This document shows, in pieces, positions 55,362 to 64,000 of a stretch of DNA of 64,000 nt. The DNA lies in NCBI RefSeq assembly GCF_007676705.1, contig NZ_VEBF01000002.1, forward strand, positions 868,001 to 932,000. The letters run 5' to 3'. The first letter of the stretch is position 1. Every line of letters begins with the position of its first letter. Under the pieces are notes generated by a model. It did no database searches and was not told the DNA's origin. It saw only the letters and a list, made by a program, of their open reading frames with translations. The translations under genes and the position numbers were made by a program. This stretch comes from Paenibacillus xylanexedens (GTDB taxonomy: Bacteria > Bacillota > Bacilli > Paenibacillales > Paenibacillaceae).

Positions 55362-55643
55362 TTATGGATCAGGCCATAGTTGCACCCATTGCTCTTCTCT
55401 CTGGGTGTAGACATATTCCTGCGGATTGTCCTTAAATTGGACGACTACAGGATACTGTGGCATTTTACTGCGACGAGCAGTGATGCTAATGATATCATGT
55501 TCATCCATACCTTTTTCAACGGTTAAATACGTTCTTAAACCATCTTCAAGTTCCTTCATATCCTTTTTATAGGAGCCATACCATGTGACAGAAGCTATGA
55601 CCACTAGTGCAAATACAATCAATGATCCTTTTAGAAACTTCAT
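55362..55643 (-). CDS. DUF3139-like small membrane-anchored protein
   Basis: The 93-residue protein has an N-terminal membrane segment (LIVFALVVIASVTWYG) and an outside domain with LRTYLTVEKGMDEHDI and the YVYTQREEQWVQLW end, fitting DUF3139. The ATG at 55643 has GGAGGTG upstream, better than the Met five codons earlier. Function unknown. The 55.64-56.04 kb gap after it has no supported feature. Confidence 0.7.
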   Translation of the reverse strand: MKFLKGSLIVFALVVIASVTWYGSYKKDMKELEDGLRTYLTVEKGMDEHDIISITARRSKMPQYPVVVQFKDNPQEYVYTQREEQWVQLWPDP

Positions 55644-56036
55644 TTTATTCACCTCCATTACCAGTTTCTATCAATATAGATTTAATAATTTTATCTGATA
55701 TTTCTCTATGTACAATCTCTATTCATTGATATTTATCCTAAAAAGGTTCTATTTATCCAATTATATCGGACCCTGATCCTTGCGGAACAGACAATCTTAC
55801 TTTGTCGTCTGGGTCGTTATATCTAAGTTACTTTATCCACTCGTCAATCTTCTATTACCTGAAGTTAGGTCGTTATTCTCATTATCTCAATGCTCCATTT
55901 TGCTATGATTATTATTGCTTTGGGCTTAAGTTCATTCCACCAATACCATATCAGTGATATTATTTTTCAGATAACAACCAGGTGGGGTTGATGTTCTTAT
56001 TTAATTTATATTTTAGAGAGAAAGGGTGTCCCTCAC

Positions 56037-56801
56037 ATGTTTATTGTTCAATTACTACTCGCTATCGCACTTGTGGGCAGCTCAGGCAGCTCAAATTATG
56101 CGACTTCTACACAACTAGAAATCAACCAATCACAGCCCATGGATGCTTCTCCTGAACAAGTCATGGAAACTGGTTTAGAACCTTTCCGATCCGAACGCAA
56201 TTATAATGGATGGGAGCCAGAACTCGATGAATTCGAGCAGGCCGCCAGCAATCTTCAGAACAAGTTATTTGATAGTACTGTATCTCCGATCCTATCCAAA
56301 CCTGGCGATACAGGGACTTTCGATTACGGCGGACATCTGAAATTGCTAAAGTCTGTACCTCTAAATGCACGTTTTGAACGTGGGCCACTAACCATTCATG
56401 TTGTTCATGCTCAATTATTAGAGGCCAGCGATATTCCTGAGGATTCACAGAAAAACATTTCCATTCTGAATCGAGAAGATATCGGTTCTAAGATCACTTA
56501 TATCAATATCCTCTACACTGTGGAAAATACAACCGATCAGAATATCGGTTTTTACGGCTTAAACTCCGTTCATCCAAACACGGGCAAGCCGATCTCCGCC
56601 GATCGCAATTTTATGAGAAAATCATATGTCTATAATCAGTATGATGGCGTAGTCGTTGATAATACGAGTTATGGTTTGGTATATACCGATGACCCGAATG
56701 AGCTGGAATCCATTGAACTTGTGTTCAATAAAATCTATGACTACGACACTGGAAAAACCATTGTAGAGCCCACTTCGTTGAACATTCCTTTTAACTTTTA
56801 A
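56037..56801 (+). CDS. Secreted protein of unknown function (DUF4352-like)
   Basis: The 254-residue protein has a short hydrophobic start (FIVQLLLAIALVGSSGSS) suited to secretion or anchoring. A beta-rich region (HLKLLKSVPLNARFERGPLTIHVVHAQLLEAS ... YINILYTVENTTDQNIGFYGLNS) follows, resembling DUF4352-type domains. The ribosome binding site is weak. The hairpin at 56870 closes the transcript. Confidence 0.6.
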   Translation: MFIVQLLLAIALVGSSGSSNYATSTQLEINQSQPMDASPEQVMETGLEPFRSERNYNGWEPELDEFEQAASNLQNKLFDSTVSPILSKPGDTGTFDYGGHLKLLKSVPLNARFERGPLTIHVVHAQLLEASDIPEDSQKNISILNREDIGSKITYINILYTVENTTDQNIGFYGLNSVHPNTGKPISADRNFMRKSYVYNQYDGVVVDNTSYGLVYTDDPNELESIELVFNKIYDYDTGKTIVEPTSLNIPFNF

Positions 56802-56869
56802 GAGTAGTGCCCCCACGTCTCAGCCCTTTTTTAAATAAGTAGTATTCAGCAGTTTCACTCATATAAACA

Positions 56870-56915
56870 AACCCCCGGCAACGCTTCTGCATTCAGCAGC
56901 GTACAGCCGGGGGTT
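56870..56915. terminator. Repeated bidirectional hairpin, copy A
   Basis: AACCCCCGGC / GCCGGGGGTT form a 10-bp GC-rich stem around an inner CTGC...GCAG hairpin. Copy B at 58762 keeps the loop (CTGCATTCAGCAGCG). It lies between convergent genes, as expected of a shared terminator, but T-runs are short. Confidence 0.65.
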
Positions 56916-57029
56916 CATGATTATATTCACCTTTTTCTATGGTTTAAATACTATCACGGTAAAACCATCATGTGGTGTGTAACTTAGGGTCAGATGACTA
57001 TCACTTTATGGCCTGCCATCCACTGTATT

Positions 57030-57848
57030 TTAATGCATGATTTCTTTCTTGTTTACCTTCATGCCAGACAATGACTGATCGAACATGTCAAGAACAAATA
57101 AGAATCGTTCGGCTTCACGAAAAACGTGGTCTGCTAATAAGGGGTGAATGATGCTTTTGATTCGACACTCCTCAATTAAGTCGCGCGCAGTCTTCTTAAA
57201 GTCTCGTAACGATTGAACTGAAACGCGGTTTTCATCAACAAATTGACTTAGTAAGGGATGGGTTTGCGATTGTGGACGCATGGAACTTAAATCGATGGCT
57301 TGGAACATCAGCGTATCAAAATCTTGACTAAATCCCCTTGCTTGTTCCACTAATTTTCGCTCGGATGGATCAAGAAGATGACCTATAAATTTCGCATGAT
57401 CTGCCATGATTTTGAGGAAAAATACATTTTCATCGATAATCGCATCAGGTAATGGCTCAAGTCTCCCGCTATTGAGTTCCTCTAACCGATTTCTAAAGTA
57501 ATTGGCTTCTCGGCTAACATGATCCACAAGCAAAGGGAAATTGGTTCCCCCTGGAAGTTGACACCGTAGTATAAGCCCAAGCACTTTTCTTTTAAATGCC
57601 CATATGTGTGCAGCCGCATTGTGAACTTCTGAATTAAACTGTCTAATGGTTTGCGGATCCGTATCTGCTTGAAAAGAATGTGATCTTCTTTCGATATCCT
57701 CAAAGATTGCATGGAATTGATTGGCCTCATTAATTAACTGCGTATCTTCACACCTAAACCCTAGTCGAAGAAAAAAGGAATGTTCTTTCATAATGCGTGA
57801 CCAAAAACGTATTTCGTCTAATGATTTGACAACAAAAGGATCCGACAA
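57030..57848 (-). CDS. DUF2935 protein (ferritin-like helical bundle)
   Basis: The 272-residue protein has two homologous helical halves. The first opens with LDEIRFWSRIMKEHSFFLRLGF and the second with DENVFFLKIMADHAKFIGHLLDP, each with the E/H spacing of DUF2935. A second pair of segments (LVDHVSREANYF and LADHVFREAERF) repeats likewise. The fold is ferritin-like and may bind metal; the role is unknown, with a link to sporulation or storage in related bacteria not shown here. The start chosen is the first Met; the ribosome binding site is weak (GGTGGGATAAG). Confidence 0.85.
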   Translation of the reverse strand: MSDPFVVKSLDEIRFWSRIMKEHSFFLRLGFRCEDTQLINEANQFHAIFEDIERRSHSFQADTDPQTIRQFNSEVHNAAAHIWAFKRKVLGLILRCQLPGGTNFPLLVDHVSREANYFRNRLEELNSGRLEPLPDAIIDENVFFLKIMADHAKFIGHLLDPSERKLVEQARGFSQDFDTLMFQAIDLSSMRPQSQTHPLLSQFVDENRVSVQSLRDFKKTARDLIEECRIKSIIHPLLADHVFREAERFLFVLDMFDQSLSGMKVNKKEIMH

Positions 57849-58053
57849 ACCTTATCCCACCTTTCAGCACACTTAATAAGTAGACCATTTAAATATGCCA
57901 TGATAGCAGAGTATATGGGGACGCCATGTTTCAATATGCTATCGAAAAATAAAAAATCAAGATTAATAAGGTGTGAATTTAAATACTTTCTGAGTGAGGA
58001 AAATATACGGGTATAGTTCACAAACCCACCTACAGGGGATTGGATTTCACACT

Positions 58054-58102
58054 AAACACGCAAAAAGGCGGATCCCAATGGATCACGCCTTTTTGCGTGT
58101 TT
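58054..58102. terminator. Strong hairpin between the DUF2935 and DUF1259 genes
   Basis: AAACACGCAAAAAGGCG(G)ATC pairs with GATC(A)CGCCTTTTTGCGTGTTT around a 6-nt loop. It terminates the DUF1259 gene on the minus strand. Confidence 0.75.
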
Positions 58103-58132
58103 AACAGATTTATAACTAAAACTGCCTTCTAT

Positions 58133-58549
58133 TTACTTTTTAGTCTTTTTAGGAAGTATTCCTACTGCCCTTGCAGCAGCAGCGCTTTTTTCTACAAAAG
58201 CAACCGGATTATCAATGGATTCCCAGTGGATATATTTAAATTGAATGTTTTGGAAAATCCAGTGGTTATGAATTGCACTAACTTTGATACCCCGCTTGCG
58301 TAATTCTGAGACAAAAGGATTGATTTCACTTTCTAGTATCACTGTTTCCCCCAAGTTTAGAGTGCGCCCACGGGAGTCACGAGATTCTACAGATAATGCA
58401 AATGGTAATGTTAAAGGGGATCTACTGCGCCGACCTAGAATCTTAACATTTAAATTCCGTAAAGTTTGAACAACGCAAGCTGGTTTATTTGTTGCTACCT
58501 GTCCGCCAATAATTTTAGCTAAACGTGCACACAAAGCTTTTTCACTCAT
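58133..58549 (-). CDS. DUF1259 (LppY/LpqO-like) protein, single domain
   Basis: The 138-residue protein has the family core: TNKPACVVQTLRNLNVKILGR, LNLGETVILESEINPFVSELRKRGIKVSAIHNHW and FKYIHWES. Longer relatives carry two such domains; this has one. Function unknown. GGGAGG stands 8 nt before the ATG. It has no signal peptide, unlike mycobacterial LppY/LpqO. Confidence 0.8.
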   Translation of the reverse strand: MSEKALCARLAKIIGGQVATNKPACVVQTLRNLNVKILGRRSRSPLTLPFALSVESRDSRGRTLNLGETVILESEINPFVSELRKRGIKVSAIHNHWIFQNIQFKYIHWESIDNPVAFVEKSAAAARAVGILPKKTKK

Positions 58550-58761
58550 ATTAAATACCTCCCTATTGATTCAAACGAACAATATATATTATGATTAACA
58601 ATTTTAATCTGATAGGAACATTTGATAGAGTATACTCGTATATTTTTCACATACCGTTAGAGCTCATATCAAGACATAGATAAATGGCTCATCACCATGC
58701 AATGCCACATCAAGCACTTTCTGCAAAGCAGACTTCTTAACGTTTCAGCTGTCAAACTAAC

Positions 58762-58806
58762 AACCCCCAGCAACGCGTCTGCATTCAGCAGCGCATAGCC
58801 GGGGGT
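58762..58806. repeat. Repeated hairpin, copy B
   Basis: AACCCCCAGC / GCCGGGGGT with the same CTGCATTCAGCAGCG loop as copy A. It abuts the decayed hydrolase fragment. Confidence 0.65.
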
Positions 58807-58823
58807 AATTTAATATTTACAAT

Positions 58824-58895
58824 GAAAATCATCTCCGAGATCGATGAAGGGAATTCCACGGATTGTACCCGGTTCAGTACGACAGCTCCTTACAT
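58824..58895 (-). pseudogene. Decayed fragment of a SleB-type cell wall hydrolase
   Basis: In one minus-strand frame the sequence reads GAVVLNRVQSVEFPSSISEMIF, closely matching GAVVLNRVHSSEFPSSISKVIF of the intact hydrolase at 61313-62200. A stop appears directly upstream (one extra base in GATGTAAGGA would explain it), and no coding similarity continues past the hairpin on the other side. Confidence 0.75.
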
Positions 58896-59020
58896 CGAAA
58901 GGTAACGGGGTATTGATATCACAGATTTGAACATAAGGCTTTCTAAATTAAAATTTTTCGTCCAAGCACTTTAATCTTATCTGCATAAGGTAATGAATAT
59001 AAAGAAAGCGAGGTATAACC

Positions 59021-59473
59021 ATGTCTACTCAATTTTTAGATTCTCGTCTATCCCTGCATAATACCTTTAGTGCTGGCACTTCAATTTTATCAGCAACCCC
59101 TACATTGCTGGGTGATATAGGACTTCAAACTGTCACTGCTATAGGAACCCCAAACGAAAATGATGTACGTATTCAACTTTGGGGAACAGTTGGGGTTAAC
59201 AGATCTGCATCAAACCTAGTCAACATTTACGTTGAAAGAGGTGGCACTGGTATATTCGGTACAGGATTTCTCATTTTCAATTCAACGATTGATTTAACTT
59301 CAGGTCCGGGTTCCAGACTTCTGACATTTGCTGCTGGGGACTTCCCACCAGTAACTGATGTTGTAACTGGCCAGATTCGATATACAATGTATGTTGCAAG
59401 TTCCGCAGCAACTGCTGTAACTATTATTGGCCCAGTTTCCTTTAATGGTTTAGCTCAAGCAGGCACATCTTAA
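59021..59473 (+). CDS. Beta-rich protein, member 1 of a local paralog trio
   Basis: The 150-residue, Thr/Gly/Ser-rich protein has alternating strands and no signal peptide. It shares with the next two genes an N-terminal LDSR/LDAR start, a TPTLLG segment, and a C-terminal TGQIRYTMYVAS...GPVSFNG stretch. It is the most diverged of the three. The fold may be a jelly roll like that of spore-surface proteins, which is a guess. GCGAGGT precedes the ATG. A terminator follows. Confidence 0.65.
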   Translation: MSTQFLDSRLSLHNTFSAGTSILSATPTLLGDIGLQTVTAIGTPNENDVRIQLWGTVGVNRSASNLVNIYVERGGTGIFGTGFLIFNSTIDLTSGPGSRLLTFAAGDFPPVTDVVTGQIRYTMYVASSAATAVTIIGPVSFNGLAQAGTS

Positions 59474-59486
59474 AACTAAATATAAA

Positions 59487-59534
59487 AAACAGGAACTCGG
59501 GATGGTACTTAGCTCCGAAGTTCCTGTTTTTTTT
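59487..59534 (+). terminator. Intrinsic terminator after paralog 1
   Basis: AAACAGGAACT / AGTTCCTGTTT with TTTTT downstream. Confidence 0.85.
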
Positions 59535-59624
59535 ATATTCTCTTTACGATCTAACAATCTTAGATAATATTATTACTGATTAACTCTACGTAATGCTTTG
59601 AAAGAAAGTACTTGAAACAGAAAA

Positions 59625-59685
59625 AGCGGGAAGAGAGACGACCAGTCATACGCCGCATCGTGCGGTTGTGCGTTTCATTCCCGCT
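59625..59685. other. Structured intergenic hairpin
   Basis: AGCGGGAA / TTCCCGCT enclose a second stem (CCGCA-TCG-TGCGG). It lacks a T-run, so it is not a simple terminator. It lies between paralogs 1 and 2. Confidence 0.4.
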
Positions 59686-59853
59686 CAATTTCCACAATAC
59701 AAATATATCATGTAAAAAGTCCAACGAATGGCCATTCTTTCATTCATAACTTCTAAAACATAATAGATCGCTGAAACTTCTTGCCACTAAGCGGACAACT
59801 CTTTCAAATCAGCAACATACGATATTTCAATATAATAGATTGGAGGAATGAAA

Positions 59854-60300
59854 ATGGTTCGTACACTTGACGCTCGTACTTCTCTCGCCTCCACGGGCAT
59901 TACTCCACTCAACATTCCACTTCCATCAAACACACCTACTTTGCTTGGGATCGTGGGACTCAACATTGTTAATCCAGGACCGCTCATCCGTACTCAGTTT
60001 AATGGGACTTATCGATTCTCAGTGGCCAGTTTATCTTCGTTGCCCTCTACTATTCGCTTGGAAATCTTCAGGGGGGCCACCAATACAGGCCAACCTATTT
60101 ATGTCGTTTCCCAGCCTATATTCACTTCCACCAACACTATACTCGCAAGTTTCGAAGGTTCGGATTACAATGTGCCTCCCCCTATAAATGGACAACTAAT
60201 CTATTCTTGCTATGCAACATTTGTGCCAGCATCCGGAATGGAACAAGCCACCCGCATTGGACCGGAATGCTTCAATGCTGTCACTTACAGCGACGATTAA
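59854..60300 (+). CDS. Beta-rich protein, member 2 of the paralog trio
   Basis: The 148-residue protein starts MVRTLDARTSLAS and ends FNAVTYSDD; both ends match member 3 (MVKTLDARTS ... FNATVYSDD). Shared inner segments are VGLNIVNPG/VGLQVNNPG, LIRTQFNG/VIRTLFSG and GSDYNVPPPINGQLIYS. ATG 59854 is chosen because GGAGGA is 7 nt before it; an ATG two codons earlier sits on the ribosome binding site. It is followed after 41 nt by member 3, probably in one transcript. Function unknown. Confidence 0.7.
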   Translation: MVRTLDARTSLASTGITPLNIPLPSNTPTLLGIVGLNIVNPGPLIRTQFNGTYRFSVASLSSLPSTIRLEIFRGATNTGQPIYVVSQPIFTSTNTILASFEGSDYNVPPPINGQLIYSCYATFVPASGMEQATRIGPECFNAVTYSDD

Positions 60301-60341
60301 CTTCAACTCTATATGACTCCTTTACGGAAGGAGGAAATCAC

Positions 60342-60794
60342 ATGGTCAAAACTTTAGATGCTCGGACTTCCCAAGGCTCCAACGGACAGAACATTTTAAC
60401 ACCCAGCTTCACGAATGGAGTCCCACAATTATTCGCCCAGGTTGGACTACAAGTAAATAATCCAGGAATGGTCATACGGACGCTTTTTTCGGGTATTATC
60501 GAAATTACCGCCGATCAGCTTCCTGTTAACGGGGATCTTGTCATAGAAGTGTATCGAGGATTGAGCAATTCACAGCAGCTTGTTTATCGTGCAGGTACTA
60601 TTGTCCAGGCCAACCCGTTTTTTAGTCCTTGCGTATTAACCTTTACTGGTTCGGATTATAATGTGACACCACCAGGAAATGGTCAACTTATTTATTCTGT
60701 ATACGCTACATTTACCTATAATCCAAACTTCAGTGTTAACAACCTGCGCCTGGGGCCCGAAAGTTTCAATGCTACAGTTTATTCCGATGATTAA
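60342..60794 (+). CDS. Beta-rich protein, member 3 of the paralog trio
   Basis: The 150-residue protein is a close relative of member 2 (see the shared segments there), with differences concentrated in the middle (residues 50-95). GGAAGGAGG lies 8 nt before ATG 60342. The frame stays open upstream but overlaps the end of member 2 without meaning. No signal peptide or membrane segment. Confidence 0.7.
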   Translation: MVKTLDARTSQGSNGQNILTPSFTNGVPQLFAQVGLQVNNPGMVIRTLFSGIIEITADQLPVNGDLVIEVYRGLSNSQQLVYRAGTIVQANPFFSPCVLTFTGSDYNVTPPGNGQLIYSVYATFTYNPNFSVNNLRLGPESFNATVYSDD

Positions 60795-60848
60795 TAGTCC
60801 TGAGCTAATTTCGTTAACATCTGCCCTCTTCTTATTTGTTGAACGTAC

Positions 60849-60884
60849 AAAGGGGAGTGCTAGAATTGATTAGCTCTCCCCTTT
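60849..60884 (+). terminator. Intrinsic terminator after paralog 3
   Basis: AAAGGGGAG / CTCCCCTTT with TTATTT after it. The 60.89-61.31 kb gap holds only the next terminator. Confidence 0.8.
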
Positions 60885-61173
60885 TATTTAGGTGTGTTAT
60901 TTAGACCTTTTCCTAAACTCATGAAATTCATATTCCTCATCAGTGGTAAAACAGAGCATAATAAATCATTTTCGTCATTTTCCTTATTTTAGGATACATT
61001 TGGCAACTAATTTAAGGGACTTTTTCCCTGTTATCTTTCAGATAACAATTAATATAACCTGTAATTATCTTGATTCGAAATAGAATGAAAGATTGGATGA
61101 AGTTGAAATGATATTTCATTTGAAATTACATATCTTCCTATTTGAACTAGTGTTTAATTCCTGAAAACAAAAA

Positions 61174-61196
61174 AAGCCGCCATGTAGGCGACTTTG
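61174..61196 (-). terminator. Intrinsic terminator after the hydrolase gene
   Basis: The minus-strand hairpin AAGTCGCC-TACAT-GGCGGCTT is followed by TTTTTG, about 115 nt past the hydrolase stop. Confidence 0.75.
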
Positions 61197-61312
61197 AGGG
61201 TACCCTATCAAATAGATAGATGAAAAAAGTTAAGTTTCCAGTACGAATCAATATTCAATCGGGAGGTTCATCCTAATCATTTCAAATACTACACTTCATA
61301 CTCTACTTAAAC

Positions 61313-62200
61313 TCATCTCGTAAAATCATGCTGACCAATCGTCAGCAGCGTCGGCCTGCTCTTGCTCCACACCGAAGTGGCAATCTTCGGATTGTAATAA
61401 TACAACGCTCCATTCGTCGGATCAGCCCCATTTAATGCTTTGCGTGCAGCCCTGTAAGAGGTCTGGGTTGGCTTGGTATTAAACTGGCCATCGTCTATAG
61501 CCGTGAACTGCCCTTTCTGGAAAATAACCTTCGAAATAGACGACGGGAATTCACTCGAATGTACCCGATTCAACACAACCGCTCCTACAGCGACTTGCCC
61601 TTCAAAAGATTCTCCGCGCGCCTCACCATGGATCAGCTTCGCCAACTGGCGCAGCGTTTCGCCCTCAGCTTTGGCCTTTTTGTTCAGCCTGTTGAGCGTC
61701 GCAGGACCTGCAACGCCATCTGCACTTAGTCCCTGAGCCTGCTGGAACTCACGGACAGCACGTTTGGTAATCGAACCATAATATCCAGTCATTCCGGCAT
61801 CGAAGTACCCCAGATCGCTTAATTGCTCCTGCAGTTGCAGCACATGTTCACTACGAACGCCCTGTTCCAGCTTCTGTGCTCCTGCAGAAGGAGCTACCAC
61901 GGTCAATCCCAGCGTCATCGCGCAGGCACCGAGAAGCATGCTGACCCGCCCTGCTCTTTTGCCAGCCGTTCTTCCCTTCCCATGAGTGACTTTCCGACTG
62001 ACGGTGATAGGTTCCATGTTGCCAGCAATCGCTAACAGATCCAGCCCCTCATTTGTGCTATCGACTGTAGTCCGTTCATTGCTGTTCATATTGCTAGTCC
62101 CCCTCATCTCTTTCATCTCACTCACGCTATCTAATTCACTTATCATATTCTTTTCATTCATTTCATTCGTTTGATCCATTCCAATATTGTTCTTCATCAT
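61313..62200 (-). CDS. Cell wall hydrolase with peptidoglycan-binding and SleB/CwlJ-type domains
   Basis: The protein has 295 residues from the chosen ATG. A long Asn/Met/Glu-rich N-terminus precedes a hydrophobic segment (VSMLLGACAMTLGLTVVAPSAGAQ) that looks like a late signal peptide. A peptidoglycan-binding domain (about 115-175, LQEQLSDLGYFDAG ... GVAGPATLNRLN) and a Hydrolase_2 domain (LAKLIHGEARGESFEGQVAVGAVVLNRV ... ALYYYNP) follow. SleB-type enzymes are lytic transglycosylases that open the spore cortex in germination; others of this domain act on vegetative walls. ATG 62200 has GGAGG 9 nt upstream. Confidence 0.85.
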   Translation of the reverse strand: MMKNNIGMDQTNEMNEKNMISELDSVSEMKEMRGTSNMNSNERTTVDSTNEGLDLLAIAGNMEPITVSRKVTHGKGRTAGKRAGRVSMLLGACAMTLGLTVVAPSAGAQKLEQGVRSEHVLQLQEQLSDLGYFDAGMTGYYGSITKRAVREFQQAQGLSADGVAGPATLNRLNKKAKAEGETLRQLAKLIHGEARGESFEGQVAVGAVVLNRVHSSEFPSSISKVIFQKGQFTAIDDGQFNTKPTQTSYRAARKALNGADPTNGALYYYNPKIATSVWSKSRPTLLTIGQHDFTR

Positions 62201-62348
62201 TCCATTAACCTCCACTTTTCTGAATCCAGATCCCACTTCTTTGCCCTGAATCCTCACGGTTGGACATCCCGAGTGTCATTATAGGATATAGAGAAAATGA
62301 AGTCTATCGGACCGATGACGCAGTGAAAAAACGACGCTGAACATAGCA

Positions 62349-62380
62349 AAAAGAGGCATGAGCCCATGGTCATACCCCTT
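62349..62380 (-). terminator. Terminator after the MFS transporter gene
   Basis: The minus-strand hairpin AGGGGTATGA ... TCATGCCTCT (with G-U pairs) is followed by TTTTTGC. Confidence 0.6.
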
Positions 62381-62467
62381 CTTGTATCAACCTTATACCG
62401 CTTGTCCAACCCGGCATTTCCGTAGGCAGGCAGACCCGTACAAAAGTTGCGTTGTATTTATTGACAA

Positions 62468-63685
62468 TTACTCGGCCAGTTCCTGACCCTTCGTTTCCCG
62501 GCCCCAGAACAGCACAGCGGCTGCGCCAATGAGGATTGTCACGAAGAAAATCGTGAAAATCAGGCTGATTGCCACTTCGCGCTGAACCAGCATACCGACC
62601 ATTAATGGTGCAAGTACGCCACCGATCCGGCCAACCGATGTAGCTAGACCAACACCTGTCGAACGAACAGATGTCGGGTACAATTCCGGGCTGTAGGCGT
62701 ACAGACCACCCCAAGCTCCCAGATTGAAGAAAGAAAGACAGATCCCTGCGGTCAGGATCGTCGCTTCCGTTGTTGCCAGTCCGAACGCAATCGCACTGAA
62801 TGCAGTCAAAGTAAGATACACAACAAGTACGAATTTGCGACCGTAACGTTCAATGAAGTACGCCGCGGTGAAGTAACCTGGCAACTGTGCGATCGTCATG
62901 ATCAGCACGTATTGGAAGCTTTTAACCAACGTAAATCCTTTCGCCATCACAACCGAAGGTAGCCACAGGAACATACCATAATAAGAGAAAATGACGGTAA
63001 ACCACAAAATCCAGAGCATCAACGTTGTACGGCGATGTGGTGCGGACCAGACGGTAGCCACTTTCTCGCGGAACGTGATTTTATGAAGTTTTGTATGATT
63101 CTTGTACCGCGGTGGGTCCTGAATGGCACGACGCAGATACAGTGCATAGAACGCCGGAAGCGCACCAATGGCAAAGGCAATTCTCCATCCGTACTCCGGG
63201 ATGACAAAGTTGGCAATGAGCGCAGATACAATCCAGCCCCCTGCCCAGAAACTTTCCAATAATACAACGGCACGTCCCCGTTCCGCTGTAGGCATCGACT
63301 CCGATACCAGTGTAGACGCTACGGGCAGCTCCCCGCCAAGTCCAATACCCGCAACCAGTCGCAGTGCACACAATACGGCGAATCCAGTCGCCAGTGCAGA
63401 TAGGCCGCTTGCAATCGTGAAGATTAGCAAGGTCCACATCAATATTGCCTTCCGTCCAAATCGGTCCGCAAGTGCACCTGCAAGCAAAGCACCTAGCGCC
63501 ATACCGATGGAGTTAATACTCGTAAGCACGCCGACCTGTCCGGGACTGAGACTCCATTCCTTGGCGAGTGCAGCCACGATAAAGGAGATCATGCCGACTT
63601 CCATCGCATCAAACAGCCAGCTCATGCCAGCACTGAACAGCAGCTTGCGCTGCTTGGGATTCCGCAATACTTCCAGTTTGCTCAT
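62468..63685 (-). CDS. niaP: MFS transporter, NiaP-like (niacin permease)
   Basis: The 405-residue, twelve-helix MFS protein carries the family motif ADRFGRK between helices 2 and 3, then RLVAGIGLGGELPVASTLVSE and the second-half ERYGRKF. The opening MSWLFDAMEVGMISFIVAAL and VVLLESFWAGGWI closely match what I recall of B. subtilis NiaP (YceI). NiaP imports nicotinate; other substrates of this MFS subgroup (aromatic acids, sugars) cannot be excluded. ATG 63685 has GGGAGC upstream; the GTG before it is less likely. No NiaR operator was recognised. Confidence 0.75.
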   Translation of the reverse strand: MSKLEVLRNPKQRKLLFSAGMSWLFDAMEVGMISFIVAALAKEWSLSPGQVGVLTSINSIGMALGALLAGALADRFGRKAILMWTLLIFTIASGLSALATGFAVLCALRLVAGIGLGGELPVASTLVSESMPTAERGRAVVLLESFWAGGWIVSALIANFVIPEYGWRIAFAIGALPAFYALYLRRAIQDPPRYKNHTKLHKITFREKVATVWSAPHRRTTLMLWILWFTVIFSYYGMFLWLPSVVMAKGFTLVKSFQYVLIMTIAQLPGYFTAAYFIERYGRKFVLVVYLTLTAFSAIAFGLATTEATILTAGICLSFFNLGAWGGLYAYSPELYPTSVRSTGVGLATSVGRIGGVLAPLMVGMLVQREVAISLIFTIFFVTILIGAAAVLFWGRETKGQELAE

Positions 63686-63798
63686 CACTTATAGCTCCCT
63701 TGATCTCTATGTAGTCATTCTGACACTAAATCATTATTATGCAGAATGCTCCAGAAATCAATGCAAAATAAGCTTTTCCTTCCGATTTCTGCGATAGC

Positions 63799-64000
63799 TT
63801 ACCCCTTGAGTGAACCCGCTGTCAGACCTGCAACAAAGTAACGCTGGAGTATAAGGAACAGCGCGATCATCGGAATGGCTGTTACCAGCACACCCGTAAG
63901 CATCATCGGATAGTTCGTCACGTATTCTCCGCGGAACTGCATAAGCGCGAGCGGTAACGTTAGCTTGGACTTACTGCTGAGCATCAGCATCGGAATAAGT
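63799..64000 (-). CDS. Carbohydrate ABC transporter permease, C-terminal part
   Basis: The frame enters from the right edge and ends at 63799. The visible 66 residues have the end of a MalG-type permease: LPLALMQFRGEYVTNYPMMLTG, a membrane helix (ALFLILQRYFVAG) and the closing LTAGSLKG. The EAA loop lies outside the window. This subunit would pair with a second permease and a lipoprotein to import a sugar. Confidence 0.85.
   Translation of the reverse strand, partial: LIPMLMLSSKSKLTLPLALMQFRGEYVTNYPMMLTGVLVTAIPMIALFLILQRYFVAGLTAGSLKG

Noticed and set aside
57818..58021. 67-residue minus-strand reading frame upstream of the DUF2935 gene
   Set aside because: No ribosome binding site, overlaps the start of DUF2935 and has no recognisable pattern.

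Overview
The window looks like a chromosomal segment of a Gram-positive, spore-forming firmicute, most likely Paenibacillus. The grounds are strong AGGAGG-type ribosome binding sites, frequent GTG/TTG starts, a large NRPS locus, a PL9-type pectate lyase, a SleB-type hydrolase, an Amj-type flippase, a WXG toxin and a LexA box of the Bacillus type. No rRNA, tRNA, CRISPR array, integrase or transposase was recognised.

Region 1 (1-22.2 kb, minus strand) is a biosynthetic operon: pabA, then a fused pabB-pabC, then NRPS genes running off the left edge. The pab genes should turn chorismate into p-aminobenzoate (PABA). The first NRPS protein starts with an acyl/aryl-AMP ligase and a carrier domain rather than an amino-acid module, so a PABA-capped peptide is the natural inference. 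The readable line is [AL-T-C]-[A(Thr)-T-C]-[A-T-C]-[A-T-C]-[A-T-C]-[A-T-E...]. The line is broken twice, at 15.78 kb and 13.32 kb. Both breaks sit at GGGG tracts, and removing one G at each would rejoin everything into one reading frame. Two palindromic operator-like sites lie upstream of pabA.

Region 2 (22.5-35.7 kb) is mixed chromosomal content: amj, a YdaT-like stress protein, a YitT-family membrane protein, a TIR-domain protein with a small partner, a LexA-box gene, cysK, a DinG/XPD-type helicase, a catalase, a secreted pectate lyase and a DUF6809-like protein. A structured intergenic repeat occurs twice (23.5 and 25.5 kb).

Region 3 (about 35.8-49.6 kb, minus strand) is a visibly AT-rich defence island. 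It holds a Septu-like ATPase/HNH pair, a protein with a HEPN-type R-x4-H motif, and a five-gene operon (MBL-fold hydrolase, trypsin-like protease with a zinc-binding tail, small middle protein, Rad50/SMC-like ATPase, PLD nuclease). The operon resembles ABC-three-component conflict systems. Direct repeats and a decayed gene sit at its left edge.

Region 4 (49.6-64 kb) carries a pentapeptide-repeat protein whose 5' end contains a tetranucleotide repeat, a WXG-type polymorphic toxin with an immunity gene, yaaA, an SPFH protein preceded by an overlapping 52-aa membrane protein, several small secreted or DUF proteins, three related about 150-aa beta-rich proteins, a SleB-like hydrolase plus a decayed fragment of the same family, a NiaP-like MFS transporter, and the end of a sugar ABC permease gene.
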